Below, piece after piece: positions 1 to 7,707 of a stretch of 26,685 nucleotides of DNA. The first letter of the stretch is position 1, and each line of letters opens with the position of its first letter. The notes beneath the pieces are model-generated. The model saw only the letters and a program-made list of their open reading frames with translations. It was not told the DNA's origin and did no database searches. The stretch is from a virus, in the IMG/VR virus record IMGVR_UViG_3300024346_004737, positions 1-26,685 of that record. The stretch is one strand, 5' to 3'. Made by a program: the position numbers and the translations under genes.

Positions 1-1598
1 AATCTTTAGTTGAAGAGGCTATCATCCAAATGAAAAATTTGGAAGAAGCGGTAGCTGAAAATGCAAAAGGAATACTTGCTTCTACAATGAAACAAGAAAT
101 CAAAGACCTAGTAAAAGAATCTCTATCAGAACAAGATGACGATGAGGTTGAAACTGATGACGTTGAAATGGATGAACCAATGGGTTCTGATGATATCGCT
201 GATATGGATATGGGCGACGATTCAGACGAAGAAGGTGACGAAATGGATACTGATGATATGGACGACGAAGACGATATGGACGACGAAGACGATATGGATT
301 TCGGTGACGAAGACGACGACGAAGACACTATCGACTTAACTCACGAAGAAGACGATGAAGAAGTATTTAAAGTATTTCAACTTATGGGACCGGATGATAA
401 TATTGTTGTTGTAAAAGACGACGAAGGAAACATTCACTTAAAAGATGATGAAACCGGTAAAGAGTATATGATTGTTGGAGAAAGTGAAGAAGACGACTAT
501 AAAATGTTTGATATGGAAGAGTCTTGGGACCAAATGGACGAAGAAATAGATGATGAACTTTACGAAGACAATATGATGGGTGAAGAATCTATAGAAGATA
601 TTGTTGGAAAAATGTTCGATAAAGAAGGTGATGATAAATTTTCATTTGACGACGATAGGGACTTTGAAGACTTTGACAAATTAGGAGAAATTGTTTATGA
701 AATTGAAATGGATGACAAAGATGAAGTGTTTGAATATGACGTTGAAATGGATGACAAAGATGAAGTGTTTGAATATGACGTTGAAATGGATGACAAAGAT
801 GAAATGTTTGAAGAAGACGATAATTTTAGACCAAAACGTCCAAAAATGTTTGAATCTAAAAAAATGTCAATCGCACCTAAAGGAGGTCCAAAATTCAAAT
901 ACGTTCCAAACCCTAATCAAGGAAAAGGTTTTGACACTAAAATGAAAGAAGGTGACAAAACAATGGGAACAGGTAAAGCAAAATTCGAGTACAAAGAAGG
1001 TGAAAATGCCGGAAGTAAATTTGGTAAAAACAAAATGGTTAAAAAAGTAGAATCTAAAGAAGGTTTGATTAGAAAACCAATGGTTAAAAAAGTTGAAACA
1101 AAAGAGGATTCACGTACTTTAGGTGCGGGGTCTAATTTCAGAAAAGGTGGTTTACCAAAACCAAGAGCACACTCATCTTTTAATACTGCAATAAAAGAAA
1201 GTTCTTCAAATAAAGAATTACAAATTCTTAGAGAAAAAAATGAAGAATACAGAAAAGCGCTTAATGTTTTTAGAAGTAAATTAAACGAGGTTGCGGTATT
1301 CAACTCAAACTTAGCTTACGCTACACGTTTGTTCACTGAACACTCAACATCAAAACAAGAAAAAATTAACATTTTAAGAAGATTTGATGGTGTTGAAACT
1401 ATCAAAGAATCTAAAAATTTATATCAAGTTGTTAAAAACGAATTATCATCAGGTACTAAATCTCAAACTATGAATGAGTCATTAGAAAGAACAATCGCAA
1501 AATCACCTTCAACAGGAGCGGTTAACTTACTTGAATCAAAAACATATGAGAATCCACAGTTCTTGAGAATGAAAGATTTAATGGCAAAAATAAAATAA
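1..1598 (+). CDS. Acidic prohead core/scaffold-like protein (gp22-position), 5' partial
   Basis: Probable internal scaffold (prohead core) protein on which the capsid shell assembles. The first ATG in the window is at 30, but the frame is open back to base 3 and those codons read like coding sequence, so the gene probably starts left of the window; numbering here counts from the ATG at 30 (522 residues). Residues about 36-110 are almost entirely Asp, Glu and Met; residues 226-261 hold a 13-residue tandem repeat (EMDDKDEVFEYDV); residues about 270-390 are basic and Gly-rich; about 395-480 are predicted helical, with a stretch around LNEVAVFNSNLAYATRLF that resembles C-terminal parts of large-phage scaffold proteins. 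It lies 37 bases before the capsid gene, the place of gene 22 in T4. Family assignment rests on position and composition, not on a clear T4 gp22 match. No Shine-Dalgarno is visible. Confidence 0.7.
   Translation, partial: SLVEEAIIQMKNLEEAVAENAKGILASTMKQEIKDLVKESLSEQDDDEVETDDVEMDEPMGSDDIADMDMGDDSDEEGDEMDTDDMDDEDDMDDEDDMDFGDEDDDEDTIDLTHEEDDEEVFKVFQLMGPDDNIVVVKDDEGNIHLKDDETGKEYMIVGESEEDDYKMFDMEESWDQMDEEIDDELYEDNMMGEESIEDIVGKMFDKEGDDKFSFDDDRDFEDFDKLGEIVYEIEMDDKDEVFEYDVEMDDKDEVFEYDVEMDDKDEMFEEDDNFRPKRPKMFESKKMSIAPKGGPKFKYVPNPNQGKGFDTKMKEGDKTMGTGKAKFEYKEGENAGSKFGKNKMVKKVESKEGLIRKPMVKKVETKEDSRTLGAGSNFRKGGLPKPRAHSSFNTAIKESSSNKELQILREKNEEYRKALNVFRSKLNEVAVFNSNLAYATRLFTEHSTSKQEKINILRRFDGVETIKESKNLYQVVKNELSSGTKSQTMNESLERTIAKSPSTGAVNLLESKTYENPQFLRMKDLMAKIK
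705..815 (+). repeat. 39-bp tandem repeat within the scaffold gene
   Basis: Two units, 705-743 and 744-782, are identical base for base, followed by a third, partial and diverged unit from 783. Each unit is 13 codons, so the reading frame is kept and the protein gains EMDDKDEVFEYDV per unit. Identity at the DNA level suggests recent duplication by slippage or recombination. A shorter 18-bp duplication encoding acidic residues lies at about 261-296 in the same gene. Confidence 0.9.
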
Positions 1599-1635
1599 AA
1601 ATAAAATAAATTAAAATTAATAAAAACCAAAAAAA

Positions 1636-3459
1636 ATGGGAGCATTATTAGAATCAGGTCTAGTTGGTAACATCGGGTTAAAACACCTTAAAGTTATCAA
1701 AGAAGACACAATCAACAAATGGGATAAATTAGGATTCCTAGAAGGTCTTAGAGGACATATGAGAGAAAACGTAGCTCAGTTATATGAGAACCAAGCGTCT
1801 TTCTTGATAAACGAAGCTACAGGTGAAGGTTCTAACGGAGCATTCGAAACTGTTGTTTTCCCAATCGTAAGAAGAGTATTCTCTAAATTATTAGCGAATG
1901 AAATCGTATCTGTACAAGCAATGAATTTACCAATCGGTAAATTATTCTTCTTTGTACCAAAAATTCAAGGGTATTCAGGTGGTACAGGTAACATTTCAGG
2001 TGAACACTACGCACCAATCGGTTCTCCGGGTAACTATTCACCTGCAGACAGAAATCAAGGTTACGGAGATTCAACGGGAGCTTATCAAAAAAATCTTTAT
2101 GATTTATTCTATGAAGGAACTGAACCAGGTTTAGACCCTGAAGGATTATTCGATTATTCTAAAGGTAGATGGTCGGCAATTACTGCTAGCTGTAGTACTG
2201 TAACTTGGCAAAATGGAGGATTAGCTCTTGGAGCTTATAGTGGTGAAACAAGAAAAATCATTGTAGCATTATCAGGTTTCTCTAACGTAGGTGATGGAAA
2301 ATTAATCGGACCTAATGGTCAAGAAATGGATACTGAAGAATTTTTATCAGGTCTTAAATTATTTACAACTGACGCAACTGTTGCATCTCAATTAGGAACA
2401 AATACATTTACTAACTTATTATTTAGAGTAGTAACTCAAAAATATGGTCAAGGTATTGTTCAGTATGGTAATACGACAACAACTCAATGGCCTACAACAG
2501 GTAACGGTGGTTCATTCAAAAATATCTGTTCTGCAGCAGGAACAATTTATTTAGAAATTGATGCTCAAGTACCTGTTTGTGTATCTTGTGCTCAATCAAC
2601 ACCTGATGGATACTCAGGAGTAACTTTACAAGCGGCTACTTGGAGTGGTGGTTCAGCAATTGAAAATAATATTAGAGCGGCTTACAGACGTTACGAAGAA
2701 TTAGAATTCGAAGATAAAATCGGTGAGGTTTCTTTCGACTTAGATTCTGTTACAGTTTCTGTTACTGAAAGAAAATTAAGAGCACAATGGTCTCCTGAGT
2801 TAGCTCAAGACGTTGCGGCTTTCCACAACATCGATGCTGAAGCTGAATTAACAGCTTTATTATCTGAACAAGTTGCGGCTGAAATCGACCGTGAAATCTT
2901 AAGAGATTTACGTAAAGGTGCAGCTTGGACTTTAAGATGGGATTACAACGGATGGAGAAGATTATCTGCTACAACATCTTACACTCAAAAAGATTGGAAC
3001 CAAACATTGATTACAGCAATTAACCAATTATCTGCTCAAATCCACAAATCTACATTAAGAGGTGGTGCTAACTGGATTGTGGTTTCTTCTGAAATCTCTG
3101 CTATCTTTGACGATTTAGAATACTTCCACGTATCTAACGCGTCTCCTGAGCAAGACCAATACAATATGGGTATTGAAAGAGTTGGAACATTAGCAGGACG
3201 TTACCAAGTTTACCGTGACCCTTACTTCCCAGCTAACACAGTGTTAGTAGGACACAAAGGAACATCATTGTTAGACACAGGTTACATCTACGCACCGTAT
3301 GTACCATTACAATTAACACCTACAATGTACAACCCATTCAACTTTACACCGATTAAAGGTATTATGACCCGTTACGCAAAAAAGATGGTAAATAATAGAT
3401 TTTACGGCAGAATTACTGTAGATGGTGTTAGAACATTCGATTTAAGAGAATTGAGATAA
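1636..3459 (+). CDS. 23: T4-like major capsid protein (gp23 family)
   Basis: Major head shell protein, 607 residues against 521 in T4 gp23. Residues about 385-421 (WSPELAQDVAAFHNIDAEAE and on to EIDREIL) match the conserved gp23 block that in T4 reads YSIELAQDLRAVHGMDADAE. The N-terminal region (about 50-100) also follows gp23: an ENQ...FL..E segment, then a VRR motif and VQAMNLPIG. The C-terminus (MTRYAKKMVNNRFYG) fits the family. A likely propeptide cleavage site is I58-N59-E60, which fits the (L/I)-x-E rule of the T4 prohead protease. The extra length lies mainly between about 120 and 340 and includes a CxxC pair (C315, C318). The start follows an A-rich tract without Shine-Dalgarno. The gene sits between the scaffold-like gene and a strong terminator and is probably strongly expressed late. 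Confidence 0.96.
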   Translation: MGALLESGLVGNIGLKHLKVIKEDTINKWDKLGFLEGLRGHMRENVAQLYENQASFLINEATGEGSNGAFETVVFPIVRRVFSKLLANEIVSVQAMNLPIGKLFFFVPKIQGYSGGTGNISGEHYAPIGSPGNYSPADRNQGYGDSTGAYQKNLYDLFYEGTEPGLDPEGLFDYSKGRWSAITASCSTVTWQNGGLALGAYSGETRKIIVALSGFSNVGDGKLIGPNGQEMDTEEFLSGLKLFTTDATVASQLGTNTFTNLLFRVVTQKYGQGIVQYGNTTTTQWPTTGNGGSFKNICSAAGTIYLEIDAQVPVCVSCAQSTPDGYSGVTLQAATWSGGSAIENNIRAAYRRYEELEFEDKIGEVSFDLDSVTVSVTERKLRAQWSPELAQDVAAFHNIDAEAELTALLSEQVAAEIDREILRDLRKGAAWTLRWDYNGWRRLSATTSYTQKDWNQTLITAINQLSAQIHKSTLRGGANWIVVSSEISAIFDDLEYFHVSNASPEQDQYNMGIERVGTLAGRYQVYRDPYFPANTVLVGHKGTSLLDTGYIYAPYVPLQLTPTMYNPFNFTPIKGIMTRYAKKMVNNRFYGRITVDGVRTFDLRELR

Positions 3460-3481
3460 TCAAAATCTTAAAATATTTAAC

Positions 3482-3509
3482 AAAAAGGGACTATATGTCC
3501 CTTTTTTTT
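3482..3509 (+). terminator. Rho-independent terminator after the capsid gene
   Basis: A-tract, then stem GGGAC (3487-3491), loop TATAT, stem GTCCC (3497-3501), then eight T. The flanking A and T runs extend the stem. It begins 23 bases after the capsid stop codon and should end the capsid transcript before the HNH gene. Confidence 0.9.
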
Positions 3510-3512
3510 ATG

Positions 3513-3520
3513 TATATTTG
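3513..3520 (+). promoter_or_regulatory. Possible Bacteroidota-type -7 element
   Basis: TATATTTG fits the Bacteroidota -7 consensus TAnnTTTG and lies directly after the capsid terminator, about 35 bases before the HNH start codon. No matching -33 TTTG is seen at the expected distance, which would fall inside the terminator, so the call is weak. Confidence 0.3.
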
Positions 3521-3542
3521 TGAACAATCAACTTTATGGTTG

Positions 3543-3550
3543 TATTTATA
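3543..3550 (+). promoter_or_regulatory. TATTTATA box 4 bases before the HNH start
   Basis: TATTTATA ends 4 bases before the ATG at 3555. It is the exact reverse complement of the T4 late promoter TATAAATA. Similar boxes stand 5 bases before the ATG at 4494 and 3 bases before the start at 11784. If it acts as a -10 box in this orientation, transcription would start at or near the A of the ATG. Confidence 0.4.
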
Positions 3551-3554
3551 ATAT

Positions 3555-4244
3555 ATGAAGAAAATAGTATTAGAAAAATCTGTTGTTGACGAAATTTTAA
3601 GATTATACAATGATGAAATGTTAGGTTCACCATCTATATCTGAAAAATTAAATATAACAAAACAAGTTGTGTTACGAACACTAAAAGAAAATGATGCGAT
3701 TATTGGTCCTTCCGGTAGAAAATTTAAGGGAGGAAAATCGGAATCGGATAAACGACATTACCTTAAAAATAGAGAAAAACGATTACAATATTTTTCTGAG
3801 TGGCAAAAAGATAATCAAGAACATCGTAAACAGTATCTTAAAGAATACCGTGAAAAAAATGTTGACAATATTAGAAAAACAAAACGTGATTACGAAAGAA
3901 ATCGTAAAGCGAGAGACCCCCTCTATAAACTAATCTCCAATTTCAGAACTGCAATCTACACAGTATTAAAGGAGAGTAACGTAGATAAATACGGACATTA
4001 CTTTGATGTTCTACAATACACTCCCGAGGAATTGATTAATCATTTAGAGAAACAATTTAAGGATGATATGACGTGGGATAACTATGGAGTTTGGCACGTT
4101 GACCATAAGTCACCTATTACATCTTTTGATATTCAGGAGATGGGTGACGAGGAATTTATGAGATGTTGGTGTTTGGATAACCTTCAACCAATGTGGGGTG
4201 AGGAAAATATCCGTAAGTCAAATAAAATATTAGAGGACAATTAG
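3555..4244 (+). CDS. Free-standing HNH endonuclease (homing type)
   Basis: Predicted DNA endonuclease of 229 residues. The C-terminal HNH domain shows H181-V-D183-H184, then a CW...DNLQP segment with N209, then an EEN motif with N218, the usual order for phage HNH homing enzymes. Residues about 1-45 resemble a helix-turn-helix (ISEKLNITKQVVLRTLKEN), followed by a long basic linker rich in Lys and Arg (60-125) likely to bind DNA. It has its own upstream signals after the capsid terminator, which fits an inserted selfish gene beside the conserved capsid gene. Its last codons form half of a terminator stem shared with the convergent gene at 4241-4465. The target site cannot be told from the window. 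Confidence 0.88.
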   Translation: MKKIVLEKSVVDEILRLYNDEMLGSPSISEKLNITKQVVLRTLKENDAIIGPSGRKFKGGKSESDKRHYLKNREKRLQYFSEWQKDNQEHRKQYLKEYREKNVDNIRKTKRDYERNRKARDPLYKLISNFRTAIYTVLKESNVDKYGHYFDVLQYTPEELINHLEKQFKDDMTWDNYGVWHVDHKSPITSFDIQEMGDEEFMRCWCLDNLQPMWGEENIRKSNKILEDN

Positions 4245-4260
4245 TCCTCTTTTTCTTTTT
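4232..4260 (+). terminator. Terminator hairpin formed by two overlapping 3' gene ends
   Basis: Perfect 7-bp stem AGAGGAC (4232-4238) / GTCCTCT (4244-4250) with loop AATTA and a T-rich tail on the plus strand. The stop codons of the HNH gene (TAG, 4242-4244) and of the convergent minus-strand gene (TAA, 4243-4241) both lie in the loop and its edge. The other flank is A/T-rich (AATAAAATATT), so termination in the minus direction is also possible. Confidence 0.8.
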
Positions 4261-4465
4261 TGGAAGTTACTCTAATTGATTTTGAGATAACTTCACATTC
4301 CCCCAATGAGAATATCCCGGCTTGGTAAGCATATTTCACGGCTTGGGTTAGGTAGTAGATACCGTGTTCTTTATCCATAGTTTCAAGGATGGCTTCTAAG
4401 TGTTCTTCGGATTGGATTGGTATTGATTCGAATAGCTTTCCAAATAGTTCAGGTTGTTGTTCCAT
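4241..4465 (-). CDS. Small hypothetical protein (74 aa)
   Basis: Function not recognised. The protein is acidic in its first half, has a central segment YYLTQAVKYAYQAG that looks like an amphipathic helix, and ends with a charged KKEKED tail encoded inside the terminator stem. It overlaps the HNH gene end by 4 bases on the opposite strand and is divergent from the metallopeptidase-like gene, with 28 bases between the two start codons. The TATAAATA box read on the minus strand (4488 to 4481) lies 15 bases before its ATG and could be its late promoter. Confidence 0.65.
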   Translation of the reverse strand: MEQQPELFGKLFESIPIQSEEHLEAILETMDKEHGIYYLTQAVKYAYQAGIFSLGECEVISKSIRVTSKKEKED

Positions 4466-4480
4466 AATTAAATTTTAGTA

Positions 4481-4488
4481 TATTTATA
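4481..4488. promoter_or_regulatory. TATTTATA/TATAAATA box in a divergent gap
   Basis: On the plus strand TATTTATA ends 5 bases before the ATG at 4494. On the minus strand the same bases read TATAAATA, the T4 late promoter consensus, 15 bases before the ATG at 4465. The whole divergent gap is only 28 bases, so this box is the best candidate to drive one or both genes. Confidence 0.45.
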
Positions 4489-4493
4489 AGTAT

Positions 4494-5258
4494 ATGAACA
4501 AAAATAACAAAATACAGATTAAAGAGGTGACTGGTAATGGTGGTTATAACATTAATCAGAACTCCGGTAAAAAAGGTCATAAGATATCCCCCATTGTAAC
4601 GGAATGGGTTGAGATAACTGAAGATACCGTATTAAGTGATATTGTCCCAAACGGTCTAAAAACGACCTCTAATTACGATAAGATAATTAATAAATTTAGA
4701 AAAGATATTCCTGATAATAAAATGAAGGAATATGATTTAATATCTGAGAAGATAAAAAATTTTATTCAGGATAGAGGATATACAATAAAAGTATTAAACT
4801 CTTGTAACACCGGATTTAAAGGTGTAAGAACAAGTAATATGATAATATTATGTTCACCTGAAACATTACCAAATTTTGCATCATTTGTTTATATATTATT
4901 CCACGAATTAAAACACGAACAACAAATGAGTGATTTTGATATGAAAGATTCTTATATGGGAGATATAGAGGATTTTGAAGAATTTTTTAAAATCTATTGG
5001 GAAATGGAAATGGATGCTGATAAGTATGGTAAAGATTGGGTTAACAAAATTGGGGGTGTGTTAAAATTACCTAACGATGTTTATTATTTGGATAAGATGA
5101 TAGAACATTACCCTACAATGTCAACTATGGTTAGACAAATGATGTTACACTTACATAGAGAGGTTCAGACGTTAAAAAGTCGAGGAATGACCTATACGGA
5201 CATTAGTGATTTAGATGTTGTTAAAAGACACTTAAATAGTATTGAAGATATGTTTTAA
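4494..5258 (+). CDS. HExxH metallopeptidase-like protein
   Basis: Predicted zinc metallopeptidase fold, 254 residues. The segment YILFHELKHEQQ carries H137-E138-x-x-H141, and a downstream EMEMDADKYG segment (E172, D174, D176) provides a candidate third metal ligand in the E-x-x-A-D style seen in small bacterial metallopeptidases. Residues 1-60 are polar and low in complexity, perhaps a flexible arm. No signal peptide or membrane segment is seen, so it probably acts in the cytoplasm or on the virion. It stands alone between a divergent gene and a bidirectional terminator. A role in head maturation, lysis or inactivating a host protein are all possible and none is shown. Confidence 0.7.
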   Translation: MNKNNKIQIKEVTGNGGYNINQNSGKKGHKISPIVTEWVEITEDTVLSDIVPNGLKTTSNYDKIINKFRKDIPDNKMKEYDLISEKIKNFIQDRGYTIKVLNSCNTGFKGVRTSNMIILCSPETLPNFASFVYILFHELKHEQQMSDFDMKDSYMGDIEDFEEFFKIYWEMEMDADKYGKDWVNKIGGVLKLPNDVYYLDKMIEHYPTMSTMVRQMMLHLHREVQTLKSRGMTYTDISDLDVVKRHLNSIEDMF

Positions 5259-5260
5259 AT

Positions 5261-5298
5261 AAAAAAAACCCTTACTAAGTAGGGGTTTTTGTTTTTTT
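5261..5298. terminator. Bidirectional terminator between convergent transcripts
   Basis: An A-tract leads into a stem of about 11 bp (5265-5275 with 5279-5289, one T-G pair, loop TAA) followed by a T-rich tract. Both strands end in T runs. The minus-strand stop codon (TAG at 5277-5275) lies within the hairpin, and the plus-strand gene stops just before it at 5258. It separates the plus-strand head region from the long minus-strand region. Confidence 0.9.
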
Positions 5299-5712
5299 GG
5301 AGTTATCCACTTTATCTAAAATACCTTTTAAAGAATACTTGATTTGGGATTTCATTTCATTTTTGAGTTCTTGTCTAATACGTTCTACTTTTGTGTCGTA
5401 CATTTTAGTTAATTTATCCCAATCTCTATTAGACATTAAGATATTACTGTAGTAGTATTCGTGATTGATTACACTAATTTTTTTATCGTCAAGTATAACA
5501 AAGATTCCAAGTTCGGAATGTTTAATATATCTCTGAGATGAAAGGGGGGCAATTAAAAATTTTGAACCTTCGCTTGTTATAAGTTTACGACATATTGATT
5601 TACAGATATGAACATCACCTAATAATCCCGGGTCTTGATAATCAAAATGACTTCTTGATTTAACAATTCGTCTGATTATTAATCTTTTAAAAAATTTAAT
5701 TATTTTATCCAT
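5275..5712 (-). CDS. Hypothetical protein (145 aa)
   Basis: Function not recognised. The N-terminus (MDKIIKFFKRLIIRRIVK) is strongly basic and amphipathic. The middle has short hydrophobic beta-like stretches (LGIFVILDDKKISVIN), and the C-terminal 50 residues look helical and charged (KVERIRQELKNEMKSQIKYS). It is the last minus-strand gene before the bidirectional terminator and is separated from the upstream gene by a 102-base AT-rich gap with its own possible promoter signals. Confidence 0.7.
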   Translation of the reverse strand: MDKIIKFFKRLIIRRIVKSRSHFDYQDPGLLGDVHICKSICRKLITSEGSKFLIAPLSSQRYIKHSELGIFVILDDKKISVINHEYYYSNILMSNRDWDKLTKMYDTKVERIRQELKNEMKSQIKYSLKGILDKVDNSKKTKTPT

Positions 5713-5814
5713 TTTATATTTGATTTATTATTATGGTACAAATATATGGATATTTTTATAAATAAAAAAAATAAAACACAAAAAAATAAAAAAAAATAAT
5801 TTATCTTGTTTTAT
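5713..5814. promoter_or_regulatory. AT-rich gap with possible minus-strand promoter
   Basis: This 102-base gap holds no gene. It is nearly all A/T, with long A runs at 5765-5800. On the minus strand TATATTTG (5746 to 5739) fits the Bacteroidota -7 element TAnnTTTG, 26 bases before the ATG at 5712; no -33 TTTG is found at normal spacing. TATTTATA on the minus strand (5764 to 5757) lies 44 bases before that ATG. No terminator hairpin is visible for the upstream gene ending at 5815. Confidence 0.35.
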
Positions 5815-6198
5815 TTAATTATTTAGACCATTAGGTCCTCCTATTGTAACTGTATTATTTTGTGAGATAGCTCTATTTTGTCCGTTGGTATATATTGCGT
5901 GAGGCATTGTTGTTGCGGTCACAGTACCTGTACCACAATCATCACAATTAAATGATGTTACACCGGCACTATTAACAGGTGTAATACATTGGGTACAAGA
6001 AGTGTATGGTCCATAAAAAATACCGGCTGTAGTATTATTGGTTGTTGTTGCCCCTGAAGCTGTTAAGGTAATACACGTACCATCACCTAATTGATAAATT
6101 TTGTTAAGTGCGTTTGCTAAAATGATGGTGTCGTCCGCAATGAATGTGGTAACACCGCTTAATAAACAAGTTGTTCCTGTAAATAATCTATTTGGCAT
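5815..6198 (-). CDS. Small Cys-containing virion-type protein (127 aa)
   Basis: Probably a small structural or fibre-associated protein. It is rich in Thr, Gly, Asn, Ala and Ile with little charge, as expected for beta-structured surface proteins. Two close cysteine pairs are visible, in YTSCTQC and NCDDCG. It lies at the end of a run of tail/baseplate-type genes on the same strand. The start at 6198 follows an A-run and the palindrome TATTTATAAATA. No named family is recognised, and a metal-binding role of the cysteine pairs would be speculation. Confidence 0.65.
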   Translation of the reverse strand: MPNRLFTGTTCLLSGVTTFIADDTIILANALNKIYQLGDGTCITLTASGATTTNNTTAGIFYGPYTSCTQCITPVNSAGVTSFNCDDCGTGTVTATTMPHAIYTNGQNRAISQNNTVTIGGPNGLNN

Positions 6199-6207
6199 TA
6201 TTTTTTT

Positions 6208-6219
6208 TATTTATAAATA
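6208..6219. promoter_or_regulatory. Palindrome TATTTATAAATA before the 127-aa gene
   Basis: A perfect 12-base palindrome made of overlapping TATTTATA and TATAAATA. On the minus strand TATAAATA ends 9 bases before the ATG at 6198, a suitable place for a T4-type late promoter with a very short leader. Confidence 0.45.
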
Positions 6220-6224
6220 TCTGA

Positions 6225-7685
6225 TTATTCCAAATACTTTAGATTTACTATTTGGAATTTGATTTGTTTTTTATATGTATTTATTTCACCACTATTAATA
6301 ATCTTCATATCGACATAATATTCGTTTGGAATTTTATCTCTTGTGTCAAACATAAAGTAATATTCGTTTGGAGTTCTGTTTATTTTTGTCCAATCTTGAA
6401 CTTGAACTTCTGTTTGTCCTTCTCTAACATATACTCTGTAATGAGCTTCAACATTTGGTTGTAATTTATTTGTTGTATAAGCTTGTTTGATTACTACACC
6501 AACTTTTCTAATATCGGTATTGTATATTTTTTCGTCTTGTTTAATACCGTAAAAATCAAATCCATAAACTTTTGGGTCTTGAGTTGTCGTTCCAATTTGA
6601 ATTGATTTTTTAAATGGGTATAATGTAAAAGTATTTGTAATTGAGTCAACGGCAAATCCGTTGATATATAAATTACTCCAAACATCGTAAAATGAACAAG
6701 GTGTTTTGTATCCTAATAATGGTGGAATAATAACCTCGTATACACCTTTTGTTCTTTGACAAACATCTAAATTAGGGGTTGACAAACCTAAAATTGGGGT
6801 TCCGTTTGCGTCTGAAATAGATACTGACGGTAATGAATCTAAATTAATTGGGTTACCATCCTCATACAGATATAAGTATAATTTATTTACTTTACCTAAT
6901 GAAAAAGTATTTCTATCGTCTTCAATAATGTCATTATAGTTTGTTTCTAAAAATGGTTCATAAAATGTTTGAGTGTGTCTGGTGAAGAATTGAACCTCAT
7001 AGTTTTCAGTCAATCCGGTTAGATTTTCTATTTGAGGTAAGTAAGCAATACCCCAACCAGTAACTCCGGTTAATCCACCTGTTAAAATATTATTAATTTC
7101 ACTTGTCATATCAAATGAAACATTTTCATTACCAAATTGGAAGTGTTGTGTATCCACAATAGTTAGTGAACTATATGGTGTTGAACCTGAATTAATATTA
7201 CTATAAATACCTTGTGATGTCCAACCACTTAATGTTGTTGTTTGAATCCAATTAGATGGTCTTGTTGAGAAATTTTTATCTGAATTACTATAATCATATA
7301 TTAAATCAGCAAAGTCATATCCAACACCTTCATCCCATAATTGATTGTTAGGTATTCTAAATAATATTAAATCAAATGATGTCGCTCTTAATCTACCTTG
7401 AGATGTTGTTGTATTTAATGTCTCAAGATTAAAAGTTGATGTGTTAATCATTCTTAATGTGTGAGTCATTATATCATTACAAGTTGTTGATATAGTTCCG
7501 TCAGAAACTTTTTCTTGTAGTAAAGATAGGTCTAAATCAAATATAAAACGACTGTATCCGTTAGGGTACTGTGATGTGGCTAACGAACCATAAAATATCT
7601 CAGTCACAGGATTTCTTCCTGTGTTTGTTAAGCTATTTGATATGAGTGTGTTATTCTTACTAAAATAGGAATTGTTAATTGACAT
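6225..7685 (-). CDS. Predicted virion structural protein (tail/baseplate-associated)
   Basis: Family not recognised. A protein of 486 residues, rich in Asn, Thr, Ser and aromatic residues with alternating beta-type pattern throughout, as in phage tail, collar or fibre proteins. The frame is open to 7700 with a TTG codon, but the ATG at 7685 (protein starting MSINNSYFSK) is preferred. Residues about 80-250 resemble secreted beta-sandwich modules (for example VSFDMTSEINNILTGG followed by GWGIAYL). The C-terminal third has repeated Ig-like patches (VSISDANGTPI, HYRVYVREG). It follows the spike-like gene by 22 bases and probably shares its transcript. Confidence 0.7.
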   Translation of the reverse strand: MSINNSYFSKNNTLISNSLTNTGRNPVTEIFYGSLATSQYPNGYSRFIFDLDLSLLQEKVSDGTISTTCNDIMTHTLRMINTSTFNLETLNTTTSQGRLRATSFDLILFRIPNNQLWDEGVGYDFADLIYDYSNSDKNFSTRPSNWIQTTTLSGWTSQGIYSNINSGSTPYSSLTIVDTQHFQFGNENVSFDMTSEINNILTGGLTGVTGWGIAYLPQIENLTGLTENYEVQFFTRHTQTFYEPFLETNYNDIIEDDRNTFSLGKVNKLYLYLYEDGNPINLDSLPSVSISDANGTPILGLSTPNLDVCQRTKGVYEVIIPPLLGYKTPCSFYDVWSNLYINGFAVDSITNTFTLYPFKKSIQIGTTTQDPKVYGFDFYGIKQDEKIYNTDIRKVGVVIKQAYTTNKLQPNVEAHYRVYVREGQTEVQVQDWTKINRTPNEYYFMFDTRDKIPNEYYVDMKIINSGEINTYKKQIKFQIVNLKYLE

Positions 7686-7707
7686 AAAATCTTTTAACAA
7701 TAAATAT

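Noticed and set aside
705-815. Repeats as a CRISPR array or non-coding satellite
   Set aside because: Units are directly adjacent with no spacers, keep the reading frame, and lie in a coding gene.
917-1303. Open frame of 128 codons on the minus strand inside the scaffold gene
   Set aside because: It lies wholly opposite a convincing gene, has low-complexity Phe/Leu/Ser-rich content from the complement of acidic/basic codons, and no recognisable motif.
5713-5814. tRNA or small RNA gene in the largest gap of the minus-strand region
   Set aside because: The sequence is almost pure A/T with A runs; no cloverleaf or stable hairpin can be drawn.
7686-7700. Upstream TTG start for the 486-residue structural protein
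   Set aside because: An ATG follows five codons later with an A/T-rich leader like other genes here; the extension MLKDF adds no conserved feature.
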